Shown: positions 7,501-15,804 of the stretch, one piece after another | How the letters are laid out: each line of letters starts with the position of its first letter | Numbering within the stretch: the first letter of the stretch is position 1 | IMG/VR virus record: IMGVR_UViG_3300009024_000074 | Location: 1-22,758 of that record | From: a virus | DNA length: 22,758 nt | Reading direction: 5' to 3' (one strand) | The notes under the pieces: model-generated | The model's database searches: none | Seen by the model: only the letters and a program-made list of their open reading frames with translations | Told to the model about the DNA's origin: nothing | Made by a program: the position numbers and the translations under genes

Positions 7501-10500
7501 TCCTGTAGAAGCGTTGTCATACACAGAGTAACCTGAAATCCCGTTACGAAATTCAGGGTTCTTAGATAATTGAGCCCCCGGGATAGTCAACAGCTGGTCT
7601 TCTACCGACATAGTAGACCCGCCAAAGTAAGCGCCTGTTAACAAGTAACCAGCGGAAGTCAGTGCTGCAGGGATACGGCCGTCCGTCAATTCTGCCGGGC
7701 GATTGTTGACGTCGGTTCCCCATGTGGCCCCTTGTGTAGCCCCTAAGCTGTAACCGCTGACCGGTGAGGTAAAGGTATTGGTTCCATCGTCAGTAGTCGC
7801 AGCCGCTGTCAGGGCATAGAAAGTGGTCTCTACCTGCCACACCTTACCGCTTCCAGACGTCGGAGGAGAGAGCCCCCAACCTGCCGGAGGAGTCATTACC
7901 TTTGTGGAAAAGTTGTACGTGCCAGAGCCGGTAGTCAGAGCCGTGGGGGTAGCCGCTTGAGGAGTCTGGTAATAGAAAATAGCAGACTTCAGTAATTTTG
8001 TTACGTCAGCCCCCAAACTGTAGCCGCTAAAGGGGGCAGTAAAGGTATTGGTTCCATCGTCAGTAGTGGCCGCCGCTGTCAGGGCGTGGAAAGTGGTAAC
8101 CACCGCCCAGACTTTACCTGCCCCTGAAGTTGGGGCAACCAGACCCCATCCTGCTGGGGGAGTAACCGCCTTTGTGGAAAAGTTGTACGTGCCATCCCCG
8201 GCAATAAGATCTGGGGTAGGTGTGGCGTCTTGTGCCGTCTGGTAGTAGAAGGTAAACGTGTGAGACAGCTTGGTAACGTCAGCCGCGTCCTGTGGCTTTA
8301 GACCGTCGTCAATCAGAGCTGACCATGTGGTTGGCTTATTTTCGTACCCGGTAACCTCTTTTATTTCGTCCGCCTGATATTGTTGATACCCTGCCTCTGA
8401 CACGTCGATCCACTTAATCAGTAAATGTGCTCCTCCGTACCACCCAGTCCACTGAGAGGTCACGTCGTTGAACGCCTCTAATGCGAGAGAAGCGGGTACA
8501 GGAGGTGGGTACGTGTCGGACTTAAACTCGTCGTAAGGCACAATATAGTCGGCAGAAGCCTGAGGAGTGTCGCCTCTCTGCAGAACAAAATTGCTGGTGG
8601 CAGGAGCGCTGGAGATGCTGCCGTCGATCAGTATTATACAGCCTCCGGGAGATCCTCCTATTCCGGGGGTAGCGTGAAAGGTTGTGGTGTACCCGGGGGA
8701 GCTAAAAGCCTCAGAAGTCCCTGCCGTCCCTGCGGTCCCCGAGAGGTTTATCTTATCACCCACTCCGAAAGATATACCTCGGCAAACAATAGCAAGTCCT
8801 GCACCCCCGGTCCCGCCGTCCCCCCCTTTACCAAGTAATCTCTCTAGTTCGCTGTTATAGTACCCCATCAGCAGCGCCGACCCTGATGCCCCTCCCACCC
8901 CTGTGAGATTATGCTGTAACAACCCTTCGATAGAAGTCCCGTTGTTATTCACAAACGTAAGGTCGCTTACGGACTTAATCCCTTTTGGCTGGTCTGCCGC
9001 AACATACTTCCCAAACAGCCTACTACCGCCCCACACTTTTATTCTAAAAGAGTCTAACCTAGAGTATCTTGTCCAAGCGTTTCCCCCGGACCATCCAATG
9101 CCTCCAGATAATCCACCTGTCGGAGGCTGTGGGCCAAAGGTTTCCCATAAAGGGTATATCACCGAGTCTTGGTAGTCAGACCCGTTGTATGCCGGTGCCA
9201 CTCCTCCGGGCATACCGCCACCAACGCCGTTGATCTCCCCGTTAATGGTCAGTCCGCCTTTGATCTTAAGGGTCACATTACCGGTAATGGTAATGGTGGC
9301 CGCGTCCCCTATGGTGAGGTCTCCGTCGTAGTAATATACAGAGTCTCCAAGGGTGGGGCCGCCGTTGAGAGTGCCGTTAGCAGTGACTGTGTTAGTGCCC
9401 CCGTCTATGGTGAGCACGGACGCCAGATCGATCTCTCCGTTGGAAGTGTCTGTGTAATAGCTATCTTCCATCACCAAGGTAGTAGTCAACGGAGAGTGAG
9501 AGGCTTGGTCTACCCCGCCGAAGAGGTCAAGAGCCCCCTTACCGGTTACCCAGTCAGTGGTAATACCCTGAATCTCAAACACCCGGTCTAAGGTTCCCCC
9601 TACATTGTTATCTTGAAGATACGGGATGGTGACCCTGACCAACTCCCCGACCTCAAGTTTGTCCCATTCAGGCAATACTTCAATCTTCAGTTTAAGGGGA
9701 GGGGCGGAGTACCGATCCCTCAGCTGGTCAAAATACGACCTCACTATTTGGTCTGAATGCAGGCCTGTGAAGACCCCTTTAAACTCAAAGTCTTTACGGG
9801 TGGCGTACCCGTACCTAGAGATACTAACAGTGTCGATTAGCTGATCTTCTTTTGTGTACCGTTCAAGTGGTTCCACCCAGTTCCACTTTAAGGCGATGTT
9901 ATTGATAACCGCTGTCTGGTCATAGGTTAATTCCCCGTAGCTGATTATCTGGCTAGTAGTCAGGTGGGCAGAGTACCCCAGCCCGTACGGCAGCACTGAG
10001 CCAAACCTCTGTAGCCCGTAAGACCCGTCGGCATGCACAGGCATGAAACAGGCCATCCACAGCAAAAGTTCTTTCTCTATAAAAGATTTTCCGGCGATGT
10101 CTTTGATGCCGTGGAATCTTACATACCTACCTTTGTGTGTGTCTGTGTCCCATAGGTCGTATCCAATGTTTTCGAATGCCTGCCTGTCTACATACTCCGG
10201 GGATATCCCTAGGTGCCAGTGAGACGGCAGAAATCCCCCACCGAAATGATTTCCTTTCATTAATACCGGGTTAAACACCTCTATTGTAGATACAGACGCA
10301 GGAGAGGAAAGAGCCGGGTACAGATAAACGTGGACCCCCGCGTCAGTACCCAAGGTGCTGTGCCCGGTTATCGACAGTACCCAGTACCCGGAAATCAGTT
10401 TAGCTGACCACTTATCTACAACCATTCCTGCGCTAGCCGCCGAGGAAGATACCCCTGTGCTCATGGTTAGCCTAACTTCTGCATAGGTGTTATTGGTCAG

Positions 10501-11631
10501 GTAAAGGCGAATCGACAATAGTTTAGAATTGGCTTTATCGTCTCTGATAACCACTTGGGCTGTGTACACGTCACCGGGGGTGTGCCCATCGCTAAACAAA
10601 GGGGACCGGACGGCGTCCCAAGAGTCAGTGCTAGCATCTTCAAGTCTCCACATTCCGTTCAGGTTAACCGGGTTTAGCGTGTCTGTTTTAGTGACAACAA
10701 CGTCACCAAGTGCAGTGAACGAGTCCACGTCACCGATCAGGTTAGGGCTGTCAGCCACCAACCCGGTCAACATCGAATAGATACATTGCGGTGCCGGCAG
10801 GGAGAGCACAACGTACTCCTCTACTTTTTTATTCTGGGCAGAAGAGGTGGTCCCTGTAGGGTTTTCATGCGCCACAGCCAGAGTCCCAAAGACCCCTCTT
10901 CCGATCACCGTCCCGCCTCCGTCAGTCAACAGGGTTAACTCTGTATAGCTGTTATCGGACCACCCGGTATGGGCCATTATTTCATCGTCGATCTGGATGT
11001 AACCAACGAATTGCTCTGGGTGGTCTTCATGCGTCAAATGGTGCGCAACCACGGGGAACTTCTTTTCCCCGTTCGCCACGGTAACCGCTATGGTCGCCGG
11101 GCCGGTTTCGGTGGCCGCTATATTTGTCGTTAGAACAGCCTGATGAACATTGAATATCTTTTCTTTGGTACTGCGCTGTATGTCAGAGGTCTGCAGCGTG
11201 TACACCCTGTCTTTGCTGGTGATGTTGTCGACCAAATACGTCAACCGTTTAGAGTAGTCTGCCCAATCTGTCAGAGACTCGTGCCCTTTATACAGAACCA
11301 CTCTCTTTCTGCGTATACCCTCCCCCGCATCTCGCTTAGTTTTTATTTTGGCAGACAACTCCCCGTTAACATCCAACAGCTCAAACGACAGGCTTCCTAT
11401 GGTGTGCTGGGCCGTGTCGGGGCTGATACGCTGGCTCTGCCCGCTGATGGACATGATACAGCCGTCTATGCGGTCTATCGCCGCAACCCCCGGAGGAACC
11501 TGACAGTCGTTGTGGCTGGTCAGGTAGGTCACATCGGTATGGTCATCAGAAAACGACAGGGCTATGACATATCGCGGGAACAGGATGTCTTTAGAGGATG
11601 CCTCAGCATAATTAGCTGTTTCTGTTTTCAT
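4519..11631 (-). CDS. Giant tail-tip hub / central tail fibre protein, host recognition
   Basis: This 2370-residue protein occupies the place of lambda J or T5 pb3/pb4. Residues 1-705 look like a tail hub, ending in LKLKIEVLPEWDKLEVGELV and VFEIQGITTDW. Within them, about 325-455 has jelly-roll-like character (WRLEDASTDSWD, YTAQVVIRDD). A Gly-rich beta region covers about 755-1000, then a possible FN3-like segment near 1043-1095. A tandem duplication spans 1117-1298, and another probable jelly roll about 1350-1540. A helical SSAEKATYRLQWEGMQANYF region covers 1660-1755. The stretch ISADKITAGTVTGRTIQT (about 2040) is typical of J-type fibres. The C-terminus (2100-2225) carries repeated G-V-G motifs. 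It should form the tail tip and contact the receptor. The start at 11631 overlaps the previous stop (TAATG). Confidence 0.82.
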   Translation of the reverse strand: MKTETANYAEASSKDILFPRYVIALSFSDDHTDVTYLTSHNDCQVPPGVAAIDRIDGCIMSISGQSQRISPDTAQHTIGSLSFELLDVNGELSAKIKTKRDAGEGIRRKRVVLYKGHESLTDWADYSKRLTYLVDNITSKDRVYTLQTSDIQRSTKEKIFNVHQAVLTTNIAATETGPATIAVTVANGEKKFPVVAHHLTHEDHPEQFVGYIQIDDEIMAHTGWSDNSYTELTLLTDGGGTVIGRGVFGTLAVAHENPTGTTSSAQNKKVEEYVVLSLPAPQCIYSMLTGLVADSPNLIGDVDSFTALGDVVVTKTDTLNPVNLNGMWRLEDASTDSWDAVRSPLFSDGHTPGDVYTAQVVIRDDKANSKLLSIRLYLTNNTYAEVRLTMSTGVSSSAASAGMVVDKWSAKLISGYWVLSITGHSTLGTDAGVHVYLYPALSSPASVSTIEVFNPVLMKGNHFGGGFLPSHWHLGISPEYVDRQAFENIGYDLWDTDTHKGRYVRFHGIKDIAGKSFIEKELLLWMACFMPVHADGSYGLQRFGSVLPYGLGYSAHLTTSQIISYGELTYDQTAVINNIALKWNWVEPLERYTKEDQLIDTVSISRYGYATRKDFEFKGVFTGLHSDQIVRSYFDQLRDRYSAPPLKLKIEVLPEWDKLEVGELVRVTIPYLQDNNVGGTLDRVFEIQGITTDWVTGKGALDLFGGVDQASHSPLTTTLVMEDSYYTDTSNGEIDLASVLTIDGGTNTVTANGTLNGGPTLGDSVYYYDGDLTIGDAATITITGNVTLKIKGGLTINGEINGVGGGMPGGVAPAYNGSDYQDSVIYPLWETFGPQPPTGGLSGGIGWSGGNAWTRYSRLDSFRIKVWGGSRLFGKYVAADQPKGIKSVSDLTFVNNNGTSIEGLLQHNLTGVGGASGSALLMGYYNSELERLLGKGGDGGTGGAGLAIVCRGISFGVGDKINLSGTAGTAGTSEAFSSPGYTTTFHATPGIGGSPGGCIILIDGSISSAPATSNFVLQRGDTPQASADYIVPYDEFKSDTYPPPVPASLALEAFNDVTSQWTGWYGGAHLLIKWIDVSEAGYQQYQADEIKEVTGYENKPTTWSALIDDGLKPQDAADVTKLSHTFTFYYQTAQDATPTPDLIAGDGTYNFSTKAVTPPAGWGLVAPTSGAGKVWAVVTTFHALTAAATTDDGTNTFTAPFSGYSLGADVTKLLKSAIFYYQTPQAATPTALTTGSGTYNFSTKVMTPPAGWGLSPPTSGSGKVWQVETTFYALTAAATTDDGTNTFTSPVSGYSLGATQGATWGTDVNNRPAELTDGRIPAALTSAGYLLTGAYFGGSTMSVEDQLLTIPGAQLSKNPEFRNGISGYSVYDNASTGLITLSEVADDLAPNGSGKILRVTRASGTGTSPGLGGFAQLLNGPGETTAGLPSIPGRYAANTKLLFRMWCKFPVGYNIREQSNATGGGTHTWLTSTAGTGDWALYAGIRTVGTTTPWNSTGHKSLSGPTTGYVWDIASYDQIDITSTASQFLGSNLFDSAGNLLSDSSVLNINATWANIAANGGAGIPAAGATVNTGALANSSLPESAVTNANVSLTTSGSLTGAGGGTINALNLLNGPAQAGADVTGSNTSADTAAVGGIAAATVRDNAANAKTAVDGMSSDLIFSSAEKATYRLQWEGMQANYFNIIAQATTYGIQAETAFTDFTTARNNLSTYLFTTQNIDAGIATAITGDLLAVYTQAFYEKMTLAVNRLTNTNSSIDLDAVTGMKVIRVKQPVGAVMSMSGNPITGAIIVTLPVGWSANMVRFAIDVYNYGGSKSFTLNVSGYTYPGSGAGGYWVNTTADIVGNLASDNRVRFMYNNVTNKAVIVIGSVTADGTASSWTHPSASVRDLHVSWNGGPTTIAQWESGWGIHISDSLTDYPLRPAANPDYSDALLDAANLKGEGPLAKSDLTEAQVTNANLVLNSNGTLSGGSVSSAAINALNLLNGPAHAGATLGSTVAQLSGSFDQVKWDSVLGSAKIKTAQIELLNVTNALLAADISADKITAGTVTGRTIQTDVSPNKRMEMSSTTDHLRFYTDATTVYAEIGYKLDGTDYVVGDFGNTSAANAAVGIRARSYNKHAISAYSLNGYAGVFQSATGDGISVTGAEIGARFTSTARQGIISQSGLDDGIWGVALTVGKVGVYGNGPGAGVGGFSSEVGVKGVSAKIGAYGYSTGVAGIGLKAENVAATGTSLQIVPDVSSDTPYASSPAGSVHIPNNQNYATLKLNGVNRRLATDVITCRLNSTGTSLVGTTGQLVGFGYARYGLGIYYIEVPGWGADFTISIQVSRNTYAYPVVSYRNPTTGYFEFKLFDPVTGGGVDCNTEITLVRD
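5647..5784 (-). repeat. Second copy of an internal ~45-residue module (residues ~1950-1995)
   Basis: Residues LTEAQVTNANLVLNSNG and AINALNLLNGPAHAGAT repeat, in the same order, the module at residues 1581-1624 of the same protein. Conservation is stronger in the protein than in the DNA, so the duplication is old or under protein-level selection. Confidence 0.7.
6760..6891 (-). repeat. First copy of an internal ~44-residue module (residues ~1581-1624)
   Basis: Residues LPESAVTNANVSLTTSG and TINALNLLNGPAQAGADVT match the copy at 5647-5784. The two copies lie on either side of the helical SSAEKA region and the beta domain that follows, about 370 residues apart. Confidence 0.7.
7738..8283 (-). 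repeat. Two tandem 90-91-residue repeats inside the tail-tip gene
   Basis: Unit 1 (8283-8011, residues 1117-1207) and unit 2 (8010-7738, residues 1208-1298) share ADVTKL, FYYQT, GTYNFSTK, TPPAGWGL, PTSG-GKVW, and the long identical stretch ALTAAATTDDGTNTF before SGYSLGA. Nucleotide identity is high in blocks 270 bases apart: AAAGGTATTGGTTCCATCGT begins at 7771 and again at 8041, and TTTGTGGAAAAGTTGTACGT at 7901 and 8171. There is one single-codon difference in spacing. Confidence 0.9.
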
Positions 11632-12011
11632 TATAGGATTCTTACCGAGAAAGAAAATTGCTTGTAAACGTATCCGATGTGGCTCTCAGAATACGCCCCA
11701 GAAGGGTCTGATATGGTGGCGTCTTGGCCGTCTATCTGAAAGGTTTCCCCCAGCCTGACACTCTCCAAAAACTCCCGCATGTGAGAGATGTTCAGAACCG
11801 GATCTGTTTCGTCCAGAGCTATAGTGGTTATAGAATAGTCATGGCCAAACTCGTGAGTTAACGTAACAGCGTTTCCCGACAGTGCGCGATTAACCTGTCC
11901 CGTCCACCGAGGGGACCGGTCGAAAACCTCTACCCCGATGGTTATGGTGTAAGGGGTGTCCACTGAATGGCCACCCACCAGACTTCTTTTGGCTGTGTAA
12001 TCTATCTGCAT
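11631..12011 (-). CDS. Distal tail / minor tail protein
   Basis: A 126-residue beta-rich protein placed between the tape measure and the giant tail-tip protein, the usual position of distal tail (Dit-like) or lambda M/L-type minor tail proteins. It opens IDYTAKRSLVGGHSVDTPYT, has a middle 'HEFGHDYSITTIALDE' and a segment MREFLESVRLGETFQIDG, followed by a terminal strand YVYKQFSFSVRIL. The 'EFL-SV--GE-F-IDG' element is common in small phage tail proteins that cap the tube and join it to the tip. HEFGH looks like a metalloprotease HExxH motif but lacks the second-position Glu. It has an AAAGGA ribosome binding site, and its stop overlaps the tail-tip start (TAATG). Confidence 0.6.
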   Translation of the reverse strand: MQIDYTAKRSLVGGHSVDTPYTITIGVEVFDRSPRWTGQVNRALSGNAVTLTHEFGHDYSITTIALDETDPVLNISHMREFLESVRLGETFQIDGQDATISDPSGAYSESHIGYVYKQFSFSVRIL

Positions 12012-12023
12012 TTAAACATTCCT

Positions 12024-15000
12024 TTAAAATATTCGTATCTCATCATTTGACTGCGCCAGTTCAAGGGTCTCTACCAGAGTCCTACGGAAGTCCTCATTAG
12101 CGTACATATTGCCCTCAATGTAAATAGTCACCCCTCTCCCTCCTTGATCTACCGGGGCAGCCGGAGCCGGGGCGGCTAAGCTAGCCCCTCCCCCTCCGGC
12201 TGAGCTAAAGGACCCTGAACCCCCTCCAGAGAACTCTTGGGCACGTATAGCCTTCACCGCAGCGAAGCCGTTAAGGGCCACCAGAGCCGCCATGGCTGGC
12301 CCTAGGATCGGTCCGTAGCCCCAAGCCTCTGCGATACCCTTCTGGGTAGAGATGATTGCTTGGGCAATCGCCAGACCCTTCTGGAGTTTAAATACCTTTT
12401 TACTTTGCTTGGCGCCGATGTCCAGCATGGCTATTCCGCTGGACAACATTCCTGCCTTGTCCTTCTTTCTGGCGGCCTCCCCAAAGTCAAAAACCTTTTG
12501 GTGGTGTCCTCCCCACAAGGCGTCTTGTTTCTTGGAGTTGGCTATGGCGAGTTGAAGTTTAGCATCTTGAAACTGTTGTTCTACAGCCAGCATGTCTTCA
12601 TTAGACCAAATTGCCAGAGCCTTTTCTTTTTCGTGCAAAACTCCTAAAAGCTCCAGCTGTTTGGCGTGATCTTCTGCCAGTGCGTCGGCCCCTGTCCTGC
12701 CTTCATCCCTGAGACCTTCAGTGAAGGATAAACCCTCTTTGACTGTTGGTTTGGCAGCCACCGTACTAAGCCTGCCGCCCTCAAAAGAGTACCCCTGAGC
12801 CAGCTGAAGATTACGCTGCAGCTCTACCCCTTTGGCCTTGAGTCCTTGGGTCTCCTTTTCGTGCGTCTCTGTCAGCTTGATTAAGGCTTCATTGGCACCT
12901 TCATATTCCTTCTGCCTACGGTCTAATGTGTCTGGGCCCACCCCTGAGCTAAGCTGCAGAGTATCCCTGAGATCTTTGGCTTTATCACGAGCCCTCTCAA
13001 GTTCTTTACGCTGTAGGTTATACGACTCATTCAAACTGTCCTGAGTTTTCTTTACCCGGCCTATGGAGGCTTCAATAGACTCAAACTCGCTTATATCCCC
13101 TATCTGCTCTGAAAAGTTTATGTTAGACAAACTATCTGACAGCTCTCTCTGAGCCCTAGCTATCTCAAGTTTGTACCCTTTTAACGCCTCTTTTGGGTCC
13201 TCGGACGCATCTACTTTACCTTTCTCTTGCAGAGATTTTCTATGAGCCTCGAAGGCCTGCTTAGATGCCAAGGAGGCAGCAGCCTCATCCTCTAACGCCT
13301 CTTTAGACCCTGCGTAAATGCCTAGAGATTTCATCTTTTCTACGTTAAGAGAACGCCTTGCCGACAGCTCATCTGCTAAGGCGGCATTAAGGGATTTAAC
13401 CTTCGCCTCTTGTTCCGGGGACAACAGTTTAACCGCGGGTTGCTCGATGCCTGCGGCCTTCTGGTTTTTAAATATGTTACGCTCGACAGCTGACCCTCCA
13501 CCTGCAGACATCTTACGTTTGGTGTCTGCTCCAAATCCTTCTATAGCCTGTATCTGACGTTTGATTTGGGCTATCTTCCCTTCCAGAGCGGTCTCCCTAG
13601 GGGCAAATGCCATGTTCACTTGCTTCTGCAGCTCTAGAGTGGCTTCTTCAGCCGATGTCTTAAGTTCTCTCTGAGACTCTGAAACGTCGTCTATAGACTG
13701 CTTGAAGTAGAAAAACGCTGCTGCTGCCGCCGCCGCCGCCGCTATTAAAGGGTGGGCAGAGATAGCCAACAAAGCCCCTCGGGCCAGAACCATAGCCTTA
13801 GCCCACACCCCGGTGGCCGCAGTAAGCCGTACAGTGGACGCAGTAAGGGCGTTCTTCGCTACCGTTAATGCTCCTACAGTCAAAACCTCTTTAGCTAAAG
13901 CTGAAGTAGCCAGAGCCGTTAAAGAGGTGATAAGGATAACCGACGCTATCAGGACCCCCGTAGCCTGCCCCAGAGCTATAAGCTCCACCCTGCTGTCCTG
14001 CAGAGAGTCCACCCAACTTTTTGCTTTTTTAACCAGATCTACCAAAGCTGGGCCAAACTCTGCAAACAGAATATGCTGCAGCTCCTCTACCGCTGATTTA
14101 AAGATTTGAAACTGATTGATCAGGTTCTGCTCTAACTGCTTCCTGAGCATCAAACTTGTCCCAGCTACGCTTTTCTGTGCGTCCTCGAACTTAACCATCT
14201 TGCGGTTGGCTTCAGCAATAACCTGAGTCCACGCGGCTACAGCTCTGGCGCCGAACAGAATTGATATCTGGGCGGGCTTTATCCCTTTCTCTGCCAACTG
14301 CTTAGAGATCCCCAACATAGAGCGCATTTCACCGCTGCCATCTCTGGTGCTTATGTTAAGGGCGTCTATTACGTCCTGCTGCTTTTTAGTTGGGTTAAGA
14401 AGGTTGACCATGCCACGTCTCAAGGCGGTCCCGGCTTTAGTCGCCTTTATGCCGGCATCGTGCATAAGTTCTAATATAATAACCGTGTCTTTAAAGCTGG
14501 TATTTGTGGCAGCGGCAAGTGGGCCAACATAGCTCAAAGACTGGGCCAACTGCTTTATGTCCATCATAGAGTCAGTCACTGCTACCGCCATACGGTCAAC
14601 AACCTCTTGCAACGAGGTGGCCTCCATCCCAAAAGCATTCAATATGTTGGCCGCTGTTCTGGCCGCTGTGGCCATATCGGTCATGCCGATGGCGGCCAAA
14701 GAGGCTGTTGCGCTCAAGGCTGAGGCAGAGTCTTCTGCGGTAAAGCCAGCCATGGCGAATTCTACCGCCCCCGCCGCAACCTCGTTAGCCGTAAATATAG
14801 TGCCTTTAGCCACGTCCCTGACAGCGAAGGCCATGGCCTTCATCTTATCTGTTACGTCCCCAGTCCTCTCCCCCAGTATCCCCGTAACTGCATAAACCCT
14901 TTGCATGGACTGAGACAACAGAGCCCCTGCGCTGACGGTGGCCCCTATAGCCTTTACAAAGGCGTAGGTTGCTGCGGCAGCTACCAGAGTGTGTGCTGTA

Positions 15001-15728
15001 AACAGTCCCATGCTCTGGCCGGAGGCCAGCAAACCTGCTCTAAACATGGCGGCTGCTTGGGTGGCATCCACCAAAGACTCCGCGTTCGCTACTGATGCCC
15101 CTCTGGCTTTCTTGTCAGCGGCGGCTTTATCTTTAGAGGCTTTGGCAGCCTTTTTTACTTCGTCCGCCTCTTTCTTAGAGGCTTCTTTTACCTTGTCAGA
15201 GGCCCGCGCTTTAGAAGCCGCCGCAGTAGTAGCTTTTTGATAGTTAGCGGCTAAGGTCGTCAGTTGGTGAGACAGCCCAGCCATAGTAGCAGTAAGCGCC
15301 TGCATCTCAGAGGATGTCCCTACATTCATCTTAATGGGGGTTTTGGCAAGCGCTATAGTCTGGGTTATTTTTGTCGATAAGGCAGTGACTGCAGCCATGG
15401 CAGCTGTGCTATCAACCTTCATTTTTGCAGACGAGCTGGCTGACTTGGTTGAGCCAGATAGGGTTTCAAGGGTTCTCATCCGGTTAATAGCGGTCAGCAC
15501 TTGGGCTGAGTTTACCTTGATCTGGATAGACGCCCTGACGGCGGCTTTAAATGTTTTAACTGAGGCGAGAGCTGAGTCAACACTGGCCTTTAGAGCATCT
15601 ACCGACTTAGTGGCAGCCTTCACCTCCATCTTAGTATTGGCTGACTTAGCCAGCCTGTTCATAGAGGTTGTTAGTTTCTGAACCTCTTTATTGGCATTAT
15701 CCGTTGTGATTTTTATGTCATAAGCCAT
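12024..15728 (-). CDS. Tail tape measure protein
   Basis: This 1234-residue protein carries the phage tape measure core at about residues 270-545 (TIFTANEVAAGAVEFAMAGF, ATAARTAANILNAFGM, VVDRMAVAVTDSMMDIKQLA, KATKAGTALRRGMVNL, SILFGARAVAAW), the TIGR01760-like type. An alanine/lysine-rich coiled-coil N-terminus (about 1-210) precedes it. Hydrophobic stretches lie at about 585-612 and 658-676, the latter with eight or more alanines. Long coiled coils fill about 685-1060. A Gly/Ala/Pro-rich tail near 1175-1205 ends in a conserved C-terminal ETLELAQSNDEIRIF. It sets tail length, scaffolds the tube, and probably enters the envelope at DNA delivery. The start lies 17 bases after a hairpin; its Shine-Dalgarno is weak. 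Confidence 0.92.
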   Translation of the reverse strand: MAYDIKITTDNANKEVQKLTTSMNRLAKSANTKMEVKAATKSVDALKASVDSALASVKTFKAAVRASIQIKVNSAQVLTAINRMRTLETLSGSTKSASSSAKMKVDSTAAMAAVTALSTKITQTIALAKTPIKMNVGTSSEMQALTATMAGLSHQLTTLAANYQKATTAAASKARASDKVKEASKKEADEVKKAAKASKDKAAADKKARGASVANAESLVDATQAAAMFRAGLLASGQSMGLFTAHTLVAAAATYAFVKAIGATVSAGALLSQSMQRVYAVTGILGERTGDVTDKMKAMAFAVRDVAKGTIFTANEVAAGAVEFAMAGFTAEDSASALSATASLAAIGMTDMATAARTAANILNAFGMEATSLQEVVDRMAVAVTDSMMDIKQLAQSLSYVGPLAAATNTSFKDTVIILELMHDAGIKATKAGTALRRGMVNLLNPTKKQQDVIDALNISTRDGSGEMRSMLGISKQLAEKGIKPAQISILFGARAVAAWTQVIAEANRKMVKFEDAQKSVAGTSLMLRKQLEQNLINQFQIFKSAVEELQHILFAEFGPALVDLVKKAKSWVDSLQDSRVELIALGQATGVLIASVILITSLTALATSALAKEVLTVGALTVAKNALTASTVRLTAATGVWAKAMVLARGALLAISAHPLIAAAAAAAAAFFYFKQSIDDVSESQRELKTSAEEATLELQKQVNMAFAPRETALEGKIAQIKRQIQAIEGFGADTKRKMSAGGGSAVERNIFKNQKAAGIEQPAVKLLSPEQEAKVKSLNAALADELSARRSLNVEKMKSLGIYAGSKEALEDEAAASLASKQAFEAHRKSLQEKGKVDASEDPKEALKGYKLEIARAQRELSDSLSNINFSEQIGDISEFESIEASIGRVKKTQDSLNESYNLQRKELERARDKAKDLRDTLQLSSGVGPDTLDRRQKEYEGANEALIKLTETHEKETQGLKAKGVELQRNLQLAQGYSFEGGRLSTVAAKPTVKEGLSFTEGLRDEGRTGADALAEDHAKQLELLGVLHEKEKALAIWSNEDMLAVEQQFQDAKLQLAIANSKKQDALWGGHHQKVFDFGEAARKKDKAGMLSSGIAMLDIGAKQSKKVFKLQKGLAIAQAIISTQKGIAEAWGYGPILGPAMAALVALNGFAAVKAIRAQEFSGGGSGSFSSAGGGGASLAAPAPAAPVDQGGRGVTIYIEGNMYANEDFRRTLVETLELAQSNDEIRIF

Positions 15729-15745
15729 TTTATTAAGGATCCAGT

Positions 15746-15781
15746 AAAAGATGAGGTATCAGCGAGTTTACCTCATCTTTT
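15746..15781 (-). terminator. Bidirectional hairpin between tail chaperone and tape measure genes
   Basis: A perfect 13-base inverted repeat (AAAAGATGAGGTA at 15746-15758 with TACCTCATCTTTT at 15769-15781) surrounds a 10-base loop. A and T tracts at both ends make it a possible terminator in either direction. On the minus strand the run is TTTT followed by ACTGG, so read-through into the tape measure gene is likely; partial attenuation would fit the low copy number of tape measure protein. Confidence 0.6.
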
Positions 15782-15804
15782 TTATCTTGGACAGGAAGGT
15801 CTTG

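Noticed and set aside
6647-7531. Plus-strand open frames of about 145 codons opposite the tail-tip gene
   Set aside because: They overlap completely with a well-supported 2370-residue gene and their proline/valine-rich translations look like antisense shadows.
11631-12011. HEFGH in the distal tail protein as a zinc metalloprotease motif
   Set aside because: The HExxH signature needs His-Glu followed by any two residues and His. HEFGH does fit the letters, but it is a single isolated match in a beta-rich tail protein with no downstream ligand region. Its context (LTHEFGHDYSITT) looks like a turn between strands.
13719-13742. GCT/GCC trinucleotide run in the tape measure gene
   Set aside because: It encodes a polyalanine part of a hydrophobic helix (IAAAAAAAAAFF), which is common in tape measure proteins. 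It is a simple-sequence tract, not a separate element.
14557-14895. Plus-strand open frames of 60-115 codons opposite the tape measure gene (also 13813-14109, 15334-15681)
   Set aside because: Alanine-rich, biased coding in the tape measure gene keeps the opposite strand free of stops. Their translations are low-complexity mirror products with no supporting start signals.
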